Source: Candidatus Gastranaerophilales bacterium (GTDB lineage: Bacteria > Cyanobacteriota > Vampirovibrionia > Gastranaerophilales > Gastranaerophilaceae). From it: 26,280 nt of DNA. Positions 1 to 6,136 of this stretch are shown in pieces. The notes beneath the pieces were generated by a model. That model saw only the letters and a program-made list of their open reading frames with translations, searched no databases and was not told the DNA's origin. The stretch spans positions 1 to 26,280 of the forward strand of contig CAJULR010000033.1 in assembly GCA_910587375.1 (NCBI GenBank), written 5' to 3'. The translations under genes and the position numbers were made by a program. Positions within the stretch are counted from its first letter, which is position 1, and the number at the start of each line of letters is the position of its first letter.

Positions 1-54
1 ATACGGCGACCACCGAGATCTACACTCTTTCCCTACACGACGCTCTTCCGATCT
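1..54 (+). other. Illumina P5/Read-1 adapter contamination
   Basis: The first 54 bases match the Illumina universal (P5 plus Read-1 primer) adapter from its fifth base to its terminal GCTCTTCCGATCT, after which genomic sequence starts abruptly inside a tRNA gene. This is library-construction sequence, most likely adapter read-through left untrimmed before assembly. It should be masked; it is not part of the organism. Confidence 0.98.
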
Positions 55-123
55 ACGACGGGTATCGAACCCGCGACCTCTTGCGTGACAGGCAAGCACT
101 CTAACCAGCTGAGCTACGCCCCC
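55..123 (-). tRNA. tRNA-Asp (GTC), 3' end missing
   Basis: Read on the minus strand, the gene starts with the acceptor strand GGGGGCG, followed by TA and a D-arm containing AGCTCAGCTGG. The anticodon stem CTTGC/GCAAG encloses the loop CTGTCAC, so the anticodon is GTC (Asp). The T-arm GCGGG-TTCGATA-CCCGT is intact. Only three bases (CGT) of the 3' acceptor strand remain before the adapter, so the last four acceptor bases and the discriminator are lost to the contig edge. Nothing suggests that the gene is broken in the genome. Confidence 0.95.
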
Positions 124-134
124 ATCCATTAAAA
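123..134. repeat. 12-bp direct repeat, copy 1
   Basis: The sequence CATCCATTAAAA sits immediately upstream of tRNA-Asp (its first base is the tRNA's first base read on the plus strand). An identical copy lies at 226-237, just upstream of the tRNA-like element. The spacing of 103 bp equals one tRNA unit plus spacer. Confidence 0.8.
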
Positions 135-148
135 GTTTTTTGTTATGG

Positions 149-225
149 TTGAGCGCTTGCCTGTGGCATGCAATTTTGCATACATTGCAAGTTATACACT
201 TGCTGAGCCAGCCGAGCCGCTCTCT
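149..225 (-). ncRNA. tRNA-like element (probable decayed tRNA)
   Basis: On the minus strand this stretch has tRNA size (about 76 nt). GAGAGCG at the 5' end can pair in five positions with CGCTC near the 3' end. A D-arm-like GCTC-GGCTGGCT-CAGC follows, then a strong hairpin (GCAAGT-GTATA-ACTTGC), a second hairpin (ATGCA-AAAT-TGCAT) and GGCAAG before the closing strand. The universal T-loop TTCRA is absent, and position 33 of the candidate anticodon loop is not T, so a working tRNA is unlikely. The 12 bases before it are identical to those before tRNA-Asp, which suggests an old tandem tRNA duplication. It lies between the promoter at 266-293 and tRNA-Asp, so it is probably cotranscribed. It could instead be an unrelated structured RNA. 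Confidence 0.4.
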
Positions 226-237
226 CATCCATTAAAA
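226..237. repeat. 12-bp direct repeat, copy 2
   Basis: This is the second exact copy of CATCCATTAAAA (first copy at 123-134). It directly precedes the tRNA-like element in the minus-strand transcript. Confidence 0.8.
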
Positions 238-265
238 TTTCATTGTTCAGTTATCAACATAGATT

Positions 266-293
266 ATTGTATCAAATAAAATTATATTGTCTA
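266..293 (-). promoter_or_regulatory. Promoter of tRNA-like element and tRNA-Asp
   Basis: On the minus strand the boxes are TAGACA (288-293), a 16-bp spacer and TACAAT (266-271). Predicted transcription starts near 259, about 35 nt before the tRNA-like element, and continues into tRNA-Asp. Confidence 0.55.
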
Positions 294-300
294 TAGAAAA

Positions 301-344
301 TTTTACACCGACTAAAGGATTTCTTGAAGTCTATTTGTGTAAAA
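301..344 (-). terminator. Putative terminator after rplU-rpmA
   Basis: On the minus strand an 8-bp outer stem (TTTTACAC/GTGTAAAA) encloses an inner GACT/AGTC stem and is followed by TTTTC. It begins two bases after the rpmA stop codon. The stem is AT-rich, so efficiency is uncertain. Confidence 0.5.
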
Positions 345-345
345 A

Positions 346-600
346 CTATTGTGCGTAAACGCTTACTTGTTTTCTGTCGCGTCTGTGGGGTTCAAATTTC
401 ACAACGCCGTCGATTAAAGCGTATAAAGTATCGTCTTTGCCGATACCAACGTTTTTACCGGGGTGGAATTTTGTTCCTCTTTGTCTAACAAGTATATTTC
501 CAGCAAGCACTTGTTCGTTGCCAAATTTCTTGACACCTAATCGCTGTGCTTCTGAATCTCTTCCGTTCTTTGATGAACCTACACCTTTCTTATGTGCCAT
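346..600 (-). CDS. rpmA: 50S ribosomal protein L27
   Basis: The 84-residue product begins MAHKKGVGSSKNGRDS and has the L27 core KKFGNEQVLAGNILVRQRG and FHPGKNVGIGKDDTLYAL. L27 reaches into the peptidyl-transferase centre of the large subunit through its basic N-terminal tail. Here the tail starts directly after Met-Ala, without the roughly nine-residue extension that Firmicutes remove with the Prp protease. This argues against a Firmicutes origin. The start codon lies two bases after the rplU stop, and an AGGAG site inside the end of rplU serves it, so the pair is a tight operon. Confidence 0.97.
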   Translation of the reverse strand: MAHKKGVGSSKNGRDSEAQRLGVKKFGNEQVLAGNILVRQRGTKFHPGKNVGIGKDDTLYALIDGVVKFEPHRRDRKQVSVYAQ

Positions 601-602
601 TT

Positions 603-953
603 TTATTCTTCTCCTGCTTCATCTTGTGCTTTTTTACCAGCTTTTGTATTGATTTTGTTAATCATAACGCGGCTGTATTGTTGTCTGTGGCCTTGTTTTT
701 TTCTGTAGCCTTTTTTGGGACGTTGTTTGAAAACAATAATTTTCTTTGCTTTGTCGTTTTTAAGGATTGTTCCTTCAACAACTGCGCCGTCCACATAAGG
801 CTGGCCAACTTTTGATTTTTTACCGTTAACAAGCATAACAATCTTGTCAAAAGTTACTTTTTCATTTGCGTCGGCATGCAATAATTCCATATCAACATAT
901 CTGCCTTCTTCAAGCTTGTATTGCTTGCCGCCTGTTTCAACTATAGCGTACAT
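603..953 (-). CDS. rplU: 50S ribosomal protein L21
   Basis: The 116-residue product begins MYAIVETGGKQYKLEEG, the canonical L21 N-terminus, and contains the RNA-binding KRRPKKGYRKKQGHRQ-type region (here QRPKKGYRKKQGHRQQ). L21 binds 23S rRNA in the large subunit. An open frame extends 23 codons further upstream, to 1022, but those residues do not resemble L21. The Shine-Dalgarno AGAAAGGA lies about 12 nt before the codon at 953, so the shorter start is chosen. The C-terminus carries a short Lys- and acid-rich tail (KAGKKAQDEAGEE). The gene is followed by rpmA, the usual order in bacteria. Confidence 0.96.
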   Translation of the reverse strand: MYAIVETGGKQYKLEEGRYVDMELLHADANEKVTFDKIVMLVNGKKSKVGQPYVDGAVVEGTILKNDKAKKIIVFKQRPKKGYRKKQGHRQQYSRVMINKINTKAGKKAQDEAGEE

Positions 954-1034
954 TTTGTCGTTTTTCCTTTCTAAGGTTTTTAGGGACTGCAGCCATTTTA
1001 ACTGGCATTTAGACGCAGCCAACCTGTCTCAACA
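954..1034 (-). promoter_or_regulatory. 5' leader of rplU, possible autoregulatory RNA
   Basis: The predicted transcript starts near 1034 and leaves an untranslated leader of about 80 nt before rplU. It contains GGCTGC twice (1012-1017 and 990-995) around an AT-rich middle. Many bacterial L21 operons carry an autoregulatory leader, but I cannot match this one to a known consensus. The call rests on position and length only. Confidence 0.3.
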
Positions 1035-1040
1035 TAGTAA

Positions 1041-1069
1041 ATATTACATTAAACAAAAATTGCTGTCAA
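1041..1069 (-). promoter_or_regulatory. Strong sigma-70-type promoter of rplU-rpmA
   Basis: On the minus strand the boxes are TTGACA (1064-1069), a 17-bp spacer and TAATAT (1041-1046). The -35 box is perfect and the -10 box has one mismatch, as expected for a ribosomal-protein operon. The -35 box lies almost directly behind the terminator of the upstream gene. Confidence 0.8.
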
Positions 1070-1071
1070 TT

Positions 1072-1100
1072 AAAAACCCTGCTTTTTGGCAGGGTTTTTT
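1072..1100. terminator. Intrinsic terminator downstream of the 1118-2137 gene
   Basis: A perfect stem (CCCTGC/GCAGGG at 1077-1082 and 1089-1094) is extended by A/T pairs and flanked by a T-run in both directions. On the minus strand it ends the 1118-2137 gene and insulates the rplU promoter. Confidence 0.85.
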
Positions 1101-1117
1101 AGAGTTCTTTGTTAAAT

Positions 1118-2137
1118 TTAGGGTCTTGGCTCCCAAGTACCATCTTCAAGCTTATCAAAAAACAGGCCGATATCGGTTGAGCCACTATCGCTAGTCCTGA
1201 CTTCTCTTATTGATACAACGTCGGGGCCTTTTTGTGAGCAATGCATGATTTTCTCAATAAAAGAGCCGCCTTCGTCGATTGCTGTGCTTTCTTTGTATCT
1301 TTGAATGTGTCCGTTAATAATATCAAGTTGTTTAGTTGGTTTTGCTGCAATACCTTCAATGTAATGCATAGCTCCTTTGCCTGTGCTTGGTTCATATGTT
1401 ACTTGTTTTATTCCGTCCGAAAAGCCTATGTTGTCGTGCAAGTAGCTATCAGTAACGGTTTTGCTGCCGTCTGCAAGAAAATCCGTGATATAGCATCCGT
1501 CGGTGTCAAACTGGCTTTCTCTGATAACTGTTGTGCCGTCTTCTGCGAATTCTTTCATAATTTTTCCACTAAATTTAGGGTCTGTGCTATCTTCGATTGT
1601 TGCTACAACCTTTCCGCTTGCGTCTTTTCCGCCGTTTTTAAATAATTCAGTGACAGCTTCAACTTTCTTTTGGGCTGTTTCTATAATTTTGTTTGCCCTT
1701 TGAAGCATTTCGTTTGCGGAGGCTTGAAGTTCGTCTGCAAGCTTTGCAGGGTCTGTTGACATAATGTCAACAGGTGCCGGTGCAGGTGCGGGTGCGGGTG
1801 CAGGCACTGGCGGTTCTACAGGCATTAGCGGGGTTTTTCCTCTGCCTTTAAAAGCAAAAATGCCAATACCTATAACAGCAGCTGTTGCAAGTGCGCCAAG
1901 GCCTGCTTTAATTGCGGTTTTCTTGTTTATTGTTTTCCCTGCAATAGTTATAGTGTCGCTTTTAGGGGATTTTTCAAGCGAATTTGTTCCATCTTGTGTT
2001 AAATTTGGTGCCGGGGCTTGCGGAGTGTTGTTTTGAAGGGCGGGAGTTGAAATTGGGCCTCCTGGCAGCTGATATCCTGCGCCATATAGCTCTGCAAATG
2101 TTTTTAAGCCTGTTGCTCCAGTGTTTATATTTGTCAT
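1118..2137 (-). CDS. Orphan membrane-anchored protein with Pro-Ala linker
   Basis: I do not recognise this 339-residue protein. Residues 1-74 are Pro/Asn/Thr-rich and look disordered. Residues 76-96 form one clear membrane helix (AGLGALATAAVIGIGIFAF). Residues 106-123 are a Pro-Ala linker (PVPAPAPAPAPAPV). Residues 129-166 are an amphipathic, Ala/Lys/Glu-rich helix that could be a coiled coil. The remainder looks beta-rich, with short D/G turns (AEDGTT, DTDG, LADGSK). There is no N-terminal signal peptide, so the soluble C-terminal domain is probably carried across or along the membrane by the internal helix; topology cannot be decided here. The Shine-Dalgarno GGAAGG lies well placed before the ATG. 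It is monocistronic, with its own terminator at 1072-1100. Confidence 0.85.
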   Translation of the reverse strand: MTNINTGATGLKTFAELYGAGYQLPGGPISTPALQNNTPQAPAPNLTQDGTNSLEKSPKSDTITIAGKTINKKTAIKAGLGALATAAVIGIGIFAFKGRGKTPLMPVEPPVPAPAPAPAPAPVDIMSTDPAKLADELQASANEMLQRANKIIETAQKKVEAVTELFKNGGKDASGKVVATIEDSTDPKFSGKIMKEFAEDGTTVIRESQFDTDGCYITDFLADGSKTVTDSYLHDNIGFSDGIKQVTYEPSTGKGAMHYIEGIAAKPTKQLDIINGHIQRYKESTAIDEGGSFIEKIMHCSQKGPDVVSIREVRTSDSGSTDIGLFFDKLEDGTWEPRP

Positions 2138-2227
2138 TTTTTGCCCTTCCTTTTAAAAGTTTTCTATTTTCTTAAAACATGGAAATAAAATTTATTGCCC
2201 CATGATTTTATGGAATTTTAATATAAG

Positions 2228-2248
2228 ATACTGAAACAAGTTCAGTAT
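2228..2248 (-). terminator. Hairpin after the fumarase gene, possible terminator
   Basis: A perfect 8-bp inverted repeat (ATACTGAA/TTCAGTAT) surrounds a 5-nt loop just past the fumarase stop codon. On the minus strand it is followed by CTTATATTAAAATT, which is only moderately U-rich. Confidence 0.4.
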
Positions 2249-2258
2249 AACGGTTGCT

Positions 2259-3548
2259 TTACAGGATTACTGTTTTTAGGGATATTTTTTCTATTTCAAG
2301 CCGGTAGATTGCCTCTGCTCCGAGGTCTTCAAAGCAAACAAGTTCACATTTTTTTATGCACTGCTGCAGAACACAGGCAATTCCCCCTTGTGCCTTGAAA
2401 TAAAGCCTATTTAGGCCTTTTATGGTTCTATTGCCCTTTCCTATTGTGGCAAGTACCCCTTTTTCATATAAAAGCGGCGCAAATTTATCCATTCTTTTTG
2501 ATGTTGTCGGGCCAATGGGGCCTATGATTTCGCCCGGGGTCGCGGGGCATGGTCCGGCGTAGAATAAAATTTTATCTTTAAGGTCAAACGGTAGAATTTC
2601 ATTTTTTTCTATAATTTCTGCCATGCGCTTGTGGGCGGCGTCGCGTGCTGTAAAAATTACCCCCGAAAGCAAGATTTCATCTCCATCTTGCAAGGTTTCA
2701 AAAGCTGTAATGTCTGATGTATTAATTTCTTTTGCATTTGTTAATATCTGAATGTCTTTGTATCCAGGGGGTTTTGGTTCATAAATTATTTTTCCGTTTT
2801 GAATTTTGGCCGCAGCATGACGAAGGCTGTGGCAGCTTAAATTTACACATACAGGCAAAGAGGCGATGTGGGTCGGGGCGGTTAAAATTTTGGTTTCAAA
2901 AACGTCATCTATTTCAATGTCCAGGGTTTCGCCTGTAAACAATGCTTTTTTTGCCAAAAGTGCTGCAGTTTCTGCGCACCCTCCGGCGCCTATTCCGATA
3001 CACATTGGGGGGCAAGCGTTTTCACCTGCTTTTATTGCGCATTCCAGTGCAAAATTTAATATTTCACCAAACTCTGCTGTTGGGTTAAACATTTTAAGGG
3101 TGGTCATATTTTCTGCCCCACCACCTTTTATTCCAAGCAAAATGTTGATTTCATCCCCTTTTATTATTTTTGTGTGAATAATAGCAGGGGTGTTATCTCC
3201 TTTGTTTGCGCGGTTGAAGACTGCGTCTTGAACGGTTGATTTTCTGTAAAATTTTTCTTTATAGCAATTAGAAACTGCTGCATTTATCTCATCTTCAATA
3301 TAATTGCCTGAAAAAATTACATCCTGGCCGATTTCTAAAAATATTACAACCTGCCCTGTGTCTTGGCATAATGGGCGCTTCAAGCTTTGCGCCAAGTGTG
3401 CGTTTTTTAAAATATTTTCTTTTCCTTTGTAATTAAGTTCTGAAAGCTTGTCATAGACGCATTTTGGAAGGTTTGTGTTTGCAATTTCAAGCAGATTATA
3501 AATTGCTTCATAGATTACTTTTGTGTTTAAATTTTGTTTCAAAACCAT
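2259..3548 (-). CDS. Class I (4Fe-4S) fumarate hydratase, alpha and beta parts fused
   Basis: The product (429 residues) should interconvert fumarate and malate in the cytosol. Residues 1 to about 260 match the alpha part: PLCQDTGQ (Cys61), NACPPMCIGIGAGG (Cys179) and VNLSCHSLRHA (Cys239) supply the three expected cluster ligands. Residues from about 270 match the beta part: SGVIFTARDAAHKRM, YAGPCPATPGEIIGPIGPTT and ATIGKGN. Many anaerobes encode the two parts as separate genes, and E. coli FumA/FumB are fused but about 120 residues longer. This is therefore a compact fusion. Tartrate dehydratase belongs to the same family and cannot be excluded. The gene stands alone, transcribed divergently from the small gene at 3645. 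Confidence 0.9.
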   Translation of the reverse strand: MVLKQNLNTKVIYEAIYNLLEIANTNLPKCVYDKLSELNYKGKENILKNAHLAQSLKRPLCQDTGQVVIFLEIGQDVIFSGNYIEDEINAAVSNCYKEKFYRKSTVQDAVFNRANKGDNTPAIIHTKIIKGDEINILLGIKGGGAENMTTLKMFNPTAEFGEILNFALECAIKAGENACPPMCIGIGAGGCAETAALLAKKALFTGETLDIEIDDVFETKILTAPTHIASLPVCVNLSCHSLRHAAAKIQNGKIIYEPKPPGYKDIQILTNAKEINTSDITAFETLQDGDEILLSGVIFTARDAAHKRMAEIIEKNEILPFDLKDKILFYAGPCPATPGEIIGPIGPTTSKRMDKFAPLLYEKGVLATIGKGNRTIKGLNRLYFKAQGGIACVLQQCIKKCELVCFEDLGAEAIYRLEIEKISLKTVIL

Positions 3549-3610
3549 ACTGTGCTTGCCTTTTTAATTCCTCTTTGTTAAATATTTTCTTTTTATTATT
3601 AATATTAAAA

Positions 3611-3638
3611 TTGACTTTCCTAAAAAAGATAATATCAT
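3611..3638 (+). promoter_or_regulatory. Promoter of the small gene at 3645
   Basis: The boxes are TTGACT (3611-3616), a 16-bp spacer and TATCAT (3633-3638). Only six bases separate the -10 box from the ATG at 3645, so the transcript would begin at or next to the start codon. Confidence 0.5.
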
Positions 3639-3644
3639 ATAAGT

Positions 3645-3917
3645 ATGAGGATGATACAAAAATTAAAGGCTTTAGAAAAAGCTGTTGTTTTTATAAGGTG
3701 GGCGACAGATGGCCAGTTTGGCAAGCTTAAATATGTCGGCTCCGATTTTATTGAGTTTGAAATTTTGGATATGGATTCAATGGAATACGTTGAAACCGTT
3801 TTAATTAACTCCCAGCTTATTTTGGAAGTAATTGTTTCCGGCTTTGAAGTTTCCAGGGTTATTGCAGAAATGTCCCACAAGATGGAAATTGCAGACCTTG
3901 GAAATAATTTGAACTAG
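3645..3917 (+). CDS. Small orphan protein, possibly beta-barrel
   Basis: This 90-residue protein is not one I recognise. After a short Lys-rich N-terminus, residues 12-65 alternate hydrophobic and polar residues in strands (AVVFIRW, GKLKYVG, FIEFEIL, VETVLI, LILEVIV) with a strongly bent GSDFIEF-type strand. This pattern resembles small Sm-like or SH3-like barrels, but that is inference from pattern alone. The C-terminus (VSRVIAEMSHKMEIADLG) looks helical. There is no Shine-Dalgarno before the ATG; an in-frame ATG at 3651 is an alternative start. It lies divergent to fumarase and convergent to the histidine kinase gene. Confidence 0.75.
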   Translation: MRMIQKLKALEKAVVFIRWATDGQFGKLKYVGSDFIEFEILDMDSMEYVETVLINSQLILEVIVSGFEVSRVIAEMSHKMEIADLGNNLN

Positions 3918-3941
3918 GTTTTGTTTGGATGATTTAAAATT

Positions 3942-4610
3942 TTACTCCCTTGGGATTTCTATATAAAAGCAGATTTTATTTTTATTTTTTGTGTGGGAAA
4001 TTTTTCCGCGAAGCATTGAGAGTGCTTCTTTGATTATTCCTTCGCCAAGGCCTGTGCCGCGTTCATTTCCACTTGTTTTGTTTGTGACACAGACTGAAAC
4101 ATTTTTCTTGTTTTTTGACACTTCAATTTTAACTTCTTCCCCGTGCGGAGAATATTTTACCGCGTTTGTAAGGAGATTTAAAAAGGCTTGACGGATGATT
4201 TGTTTGTCTGCGTTAATATTAATACATTCTGCATTGCAAATAAGATTTATTTTTAAACTTTTTTCGATAATTAAAAAGCGGAGTGCAAAAATTTCTTCGT
4301 TAATAATATTAATAATGTTAAAATATTCGTATTTTAAAAGATATTTTCCCGTTTTCATGGAATAATTCTCCATTAAATTTTCAATATATTCTAAGTTATG
4401 CAGATTTACTCTGTAAATTTCTCTTAAGGTTTCATTTTTTATCTCATCCGGCAGGTTTTCCAGTGCAATGTTTATTCCTGCAATGGGGGATTTTATGTCA
4501 TGGAGAATGTTTAAAACAAATTCTTCATTTTTTTCTTCTAAACTTTTCATATATTGTTTATAAGACTGATATAGGGCTTTTACATCCGAAGGGCGGGCAA
4601 TTTTTGCCAT
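3942..4610 (-). CDS. Small cytosolic sensor histidine kinase
   Basis: The 222-residue protein contains only kinase parts. A HisKA-like dimerisation helix carries the phospho-acceptor in FVLNILHDIKSP (His37). The ATPase domain shows the N box (LNLLTNAVKYSP, about 144-155) and the G2 box (GTGLGEG, 185-191). The G1 box (DxGxG) is not recognisable; the equivalent stretch reads NKTSGNERGTG. There is no membrane helix and no PAS, GAF or receiver domain, and no response-regulator gene nearby. Residues 11-30 could form a short coiled coil. It may be an orphan kinase fed by a partner protein. There is no clear Shine-Dalgarno, and a start slightly further inside is possible. Confidence 0.85.
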   Translation of the reverse strand: MAKIARPSDVKALYQSYKQYMKSLEEKNEEFVLNILHDIKSPIAGINIALENLPDEIKNETLREIYRVNLHNLEYIENLMENYSMKTGKYLLKYEYFNIINIINEEIFALRFLIIEKSLKINLICNAECININADKQIIRQAFLNLLTNAVKYSPHGEEVKIEVSKNKKNVSVCVTNKTSGNERGTGLGEGIIKEALSMLRGKISHTKNKNKICFYIEIPRE

Positions 4611-4613
4611 CTA

Positions 4614-4641
4614 TTTACAATTGATTGTGATTGGGTACAAT
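4614..4641 (+). promoter_or_regulatory. Promoter of pgi
   Basis: The boxes are TTTACA (4614-4619), a 16-bp spacer and TACAAT (4636-4641). It lies within and just after the upstream in-frame ATG codons at 4631 and 4643, so the true pgi start must be further downstream. Confidence 0.6.
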
Positions 4642-4675
4642 AATGGTTAAAAGAGATAGAATGATTGAGGGAAAT

Positions 4676-6061
4676 ATGATTAAACTTAATTACAAAAATG
4701 TTACTCAAGATGTGATAGGTTCTGAATACGGACTTGACATTGAAAGAGAATTCTCTGAATATGCTCCTAAAATTGAAAATATCATTAAAGAGCTTAATTC
4801 AAGAAAAGATAAACCAGGCCAGTGGCTTCAGTGGATGAATCTTGGATATAATGAAGAAACTGTTTGGTATGTTAAAGAATTTGCCGCAATGGTTGAAGGC
4901 CGTTTTGATAACATTTTAGTATTAGGTATCGGTGGTTCTGCATTAGGCGGAATTGCTGTAACAGAAGCCCTTTTGAAACCATATTGGAACCTTTTGTCTG
5001 CTTCTGACAGAGGAAACCTCCCAAGAATTTTCTTCCTTGATAACATTGATCCTGACCAAATTAACGCAATGTTAAATATGCTTGATTTAAGAAGAACTCT
5101 TGTTAACGTAATTACAAAATCAGGCTCCACAGCAGAAACAATGTCGCAATTTATGATTATTAAAGACAGAATGCAGAAGCTTCTTGGAGATGATTACAGA
5201 AAAAATATTGTTGCAACAACCGATAAGCAATCCGGCATTTTAAGACAAATTGCAAACGAAGAAGGCTATAAAACTTTTGTTGTGCCGGATGATGTTGGCG
5301 GAAGATTTTCAGTATTTTCCGCAGTTGGTCTTGTGCCTTTCGCGCTTGTTGGCATTGATATTGATGAAATTGTTGAAGGTGTTAAAACAATGGATTTGGC
5401 CCTTAAAAACACTGACATCAGAAAAAATATTGCAGCACAAAATGCTTTAATTCACTATTTAATGGACACTAAAAAAGGCCATTATTTATCAGTTATGATG
5501 CCATATTCAAGCCGTTTAAAATATGTATCTGATTGGTATGTTCAACTTTGGGCAGAATCTTTAGGTAAGGAAGTTGACAACAACGGAAATAAAGTAAATG
5601 TCGGCCCAACCCCGATTAAGGCTCTTGGTGCAACAGATCAGCACTCTCAAATTCAGCTTTATAATGAAGGTAAGCACGATAAGATTATTAACTTCATTCG
5701 TGTTGAAGAATTTGATACAAACCTTGAAATTCCAAGAATTTTTGACTGCACGGGTATTAATTATCTTGGTGGAAAAACAATTAATGAATTAATTAACGCA
5801 GAAGCTGATTCAACAGCGGTTGCTTTGGCTGATTTTAAACGTCCAAACCTTACAATTTCATTGCCAAAAGTTAATGCATATTATCTGTCACAATTGTTCT
5901 ATATGCTTGAAGTTCAAACGGCTATTGCAGGCAAATTGTATAATATCAATACATTTAACCAGCCCGGTGTTGAACAGGCTAAGAACTATACATACGCTTT
6001 AATGGGCAGAGCCGGCTATGAAGAATCAAGAGAAGAGCTAACTTCTAAGATTGGAAGATAA
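4676..6061 (+). CDS. pgi: Glucose-6-phosphate isomerase
   Basis: The enzyme interconverts glucose 6-phosphate and fructose 6-phosphate in glycolysis and gluconeogenesis. From the start chosen here the product is 461 residues, typical of the compact bacterial type. Visible motifs in order are the phosphate-binding VLGIGGSALGG, TKSGSTAETM, GGRFSVFSAVGLVP, the catalytic-His region GATDQHSQIQLYNEG and the C-terminal catalytic-Lys motif NQPGVEQAK. The frame is open from 4631, but the promoter at 4614-4641 overlaps those codons. The Shine-Dalgarno GAGGGA lies four to five bases before the ATG at 4676, which gives MIKLNYKN. Arg codons include CGT, which fits good expression. Confidence 0.96.
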   Translation: MIKLNYKNVTQDVIGSEYGLDIEREFSEYAPKIENIIKELNSRKDKPGQWLQWMNLGYNEETVWYVKEFAAMVEGRFDNILVLGIGGSALGGIAVTEALLKPYWNLLSASDRGNLPRIFFLDNIDPDQINAMLNMLDLRRTLVNVITKSGSTAETMSQFMIIKDRMQKLLGDDYRKNIVATTDKQSGILRQIANEEGYKTFVVPDDVGGRFSVFSAVGLVPFALVGIDIDEIVEGVKTMDLALKNTDIRKNIAAQNALIHYLMDTKKGHYLSVMMPYSSRLKYVSDWYVQLWAESLGKEVDNNGNKVNVGPTPIKALGATDQHSQIQLYNEGKHDKIINFIRVEEFDTNLEIPRIFDCTGINYLGGKTINELINAEADSTAVALADFKRPNLTISLPKVNAYYLSQLFYMLEVQTAIAGKLYNINTFNQPGVEQAKNYTYALMGRAGYEESREELTSKIGR

Positions 6062-6100
6062 TTACTTTAAACATTAAGTTTTTATAAAAATATAGATATT

Positions 6101-6136
6101 ACTAAAACCCCGTTTTATAAAAGACGGGGTTTTAGT
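6101..6136. terminator. Bidirectional terminator between pgi and lrgB
   Basis: A perfect 13-bp inverted repeat (6101-6113 and 6124-6136, core AAAACCCCGT/ACGGGGTTTT) has a 10-nt loop. It serves pgi on the plus strand. The lrgB stop codon (6132-6134) lies inside its stem, so the minus-strand operon ends in the same hairpin. Confidence 0.88.

Noticed and set aside
954..1022. N-terminal extension of L21 (23 more codons)
   Set aside because: The residues do not resemble L21, the Shine-Dalgarno serves the codon at 953, and the conserved MYAIVETGGKQY starts there.
1771..1803. GGTGCx tandem DNA repeat
   Set aside because: It codes for the Pro-Ala linker and is explained by the protein; it is not an independent repeat element or a CRISPR.
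1764..2036. Plus-strand frame opposite the Pro-Ala linker gene
   Set aside because: It is a Gly-Ala shadow of the repeat on the real coding strand, with no ribosome-binding site.
4631..4675. Upstream in-frame ATG codons of pgi
   Set aside because: They overlap or precede the promoter's -10 box; the ATG at 4676 has a Shine-Dalgarno and gives a normal N-terminus.
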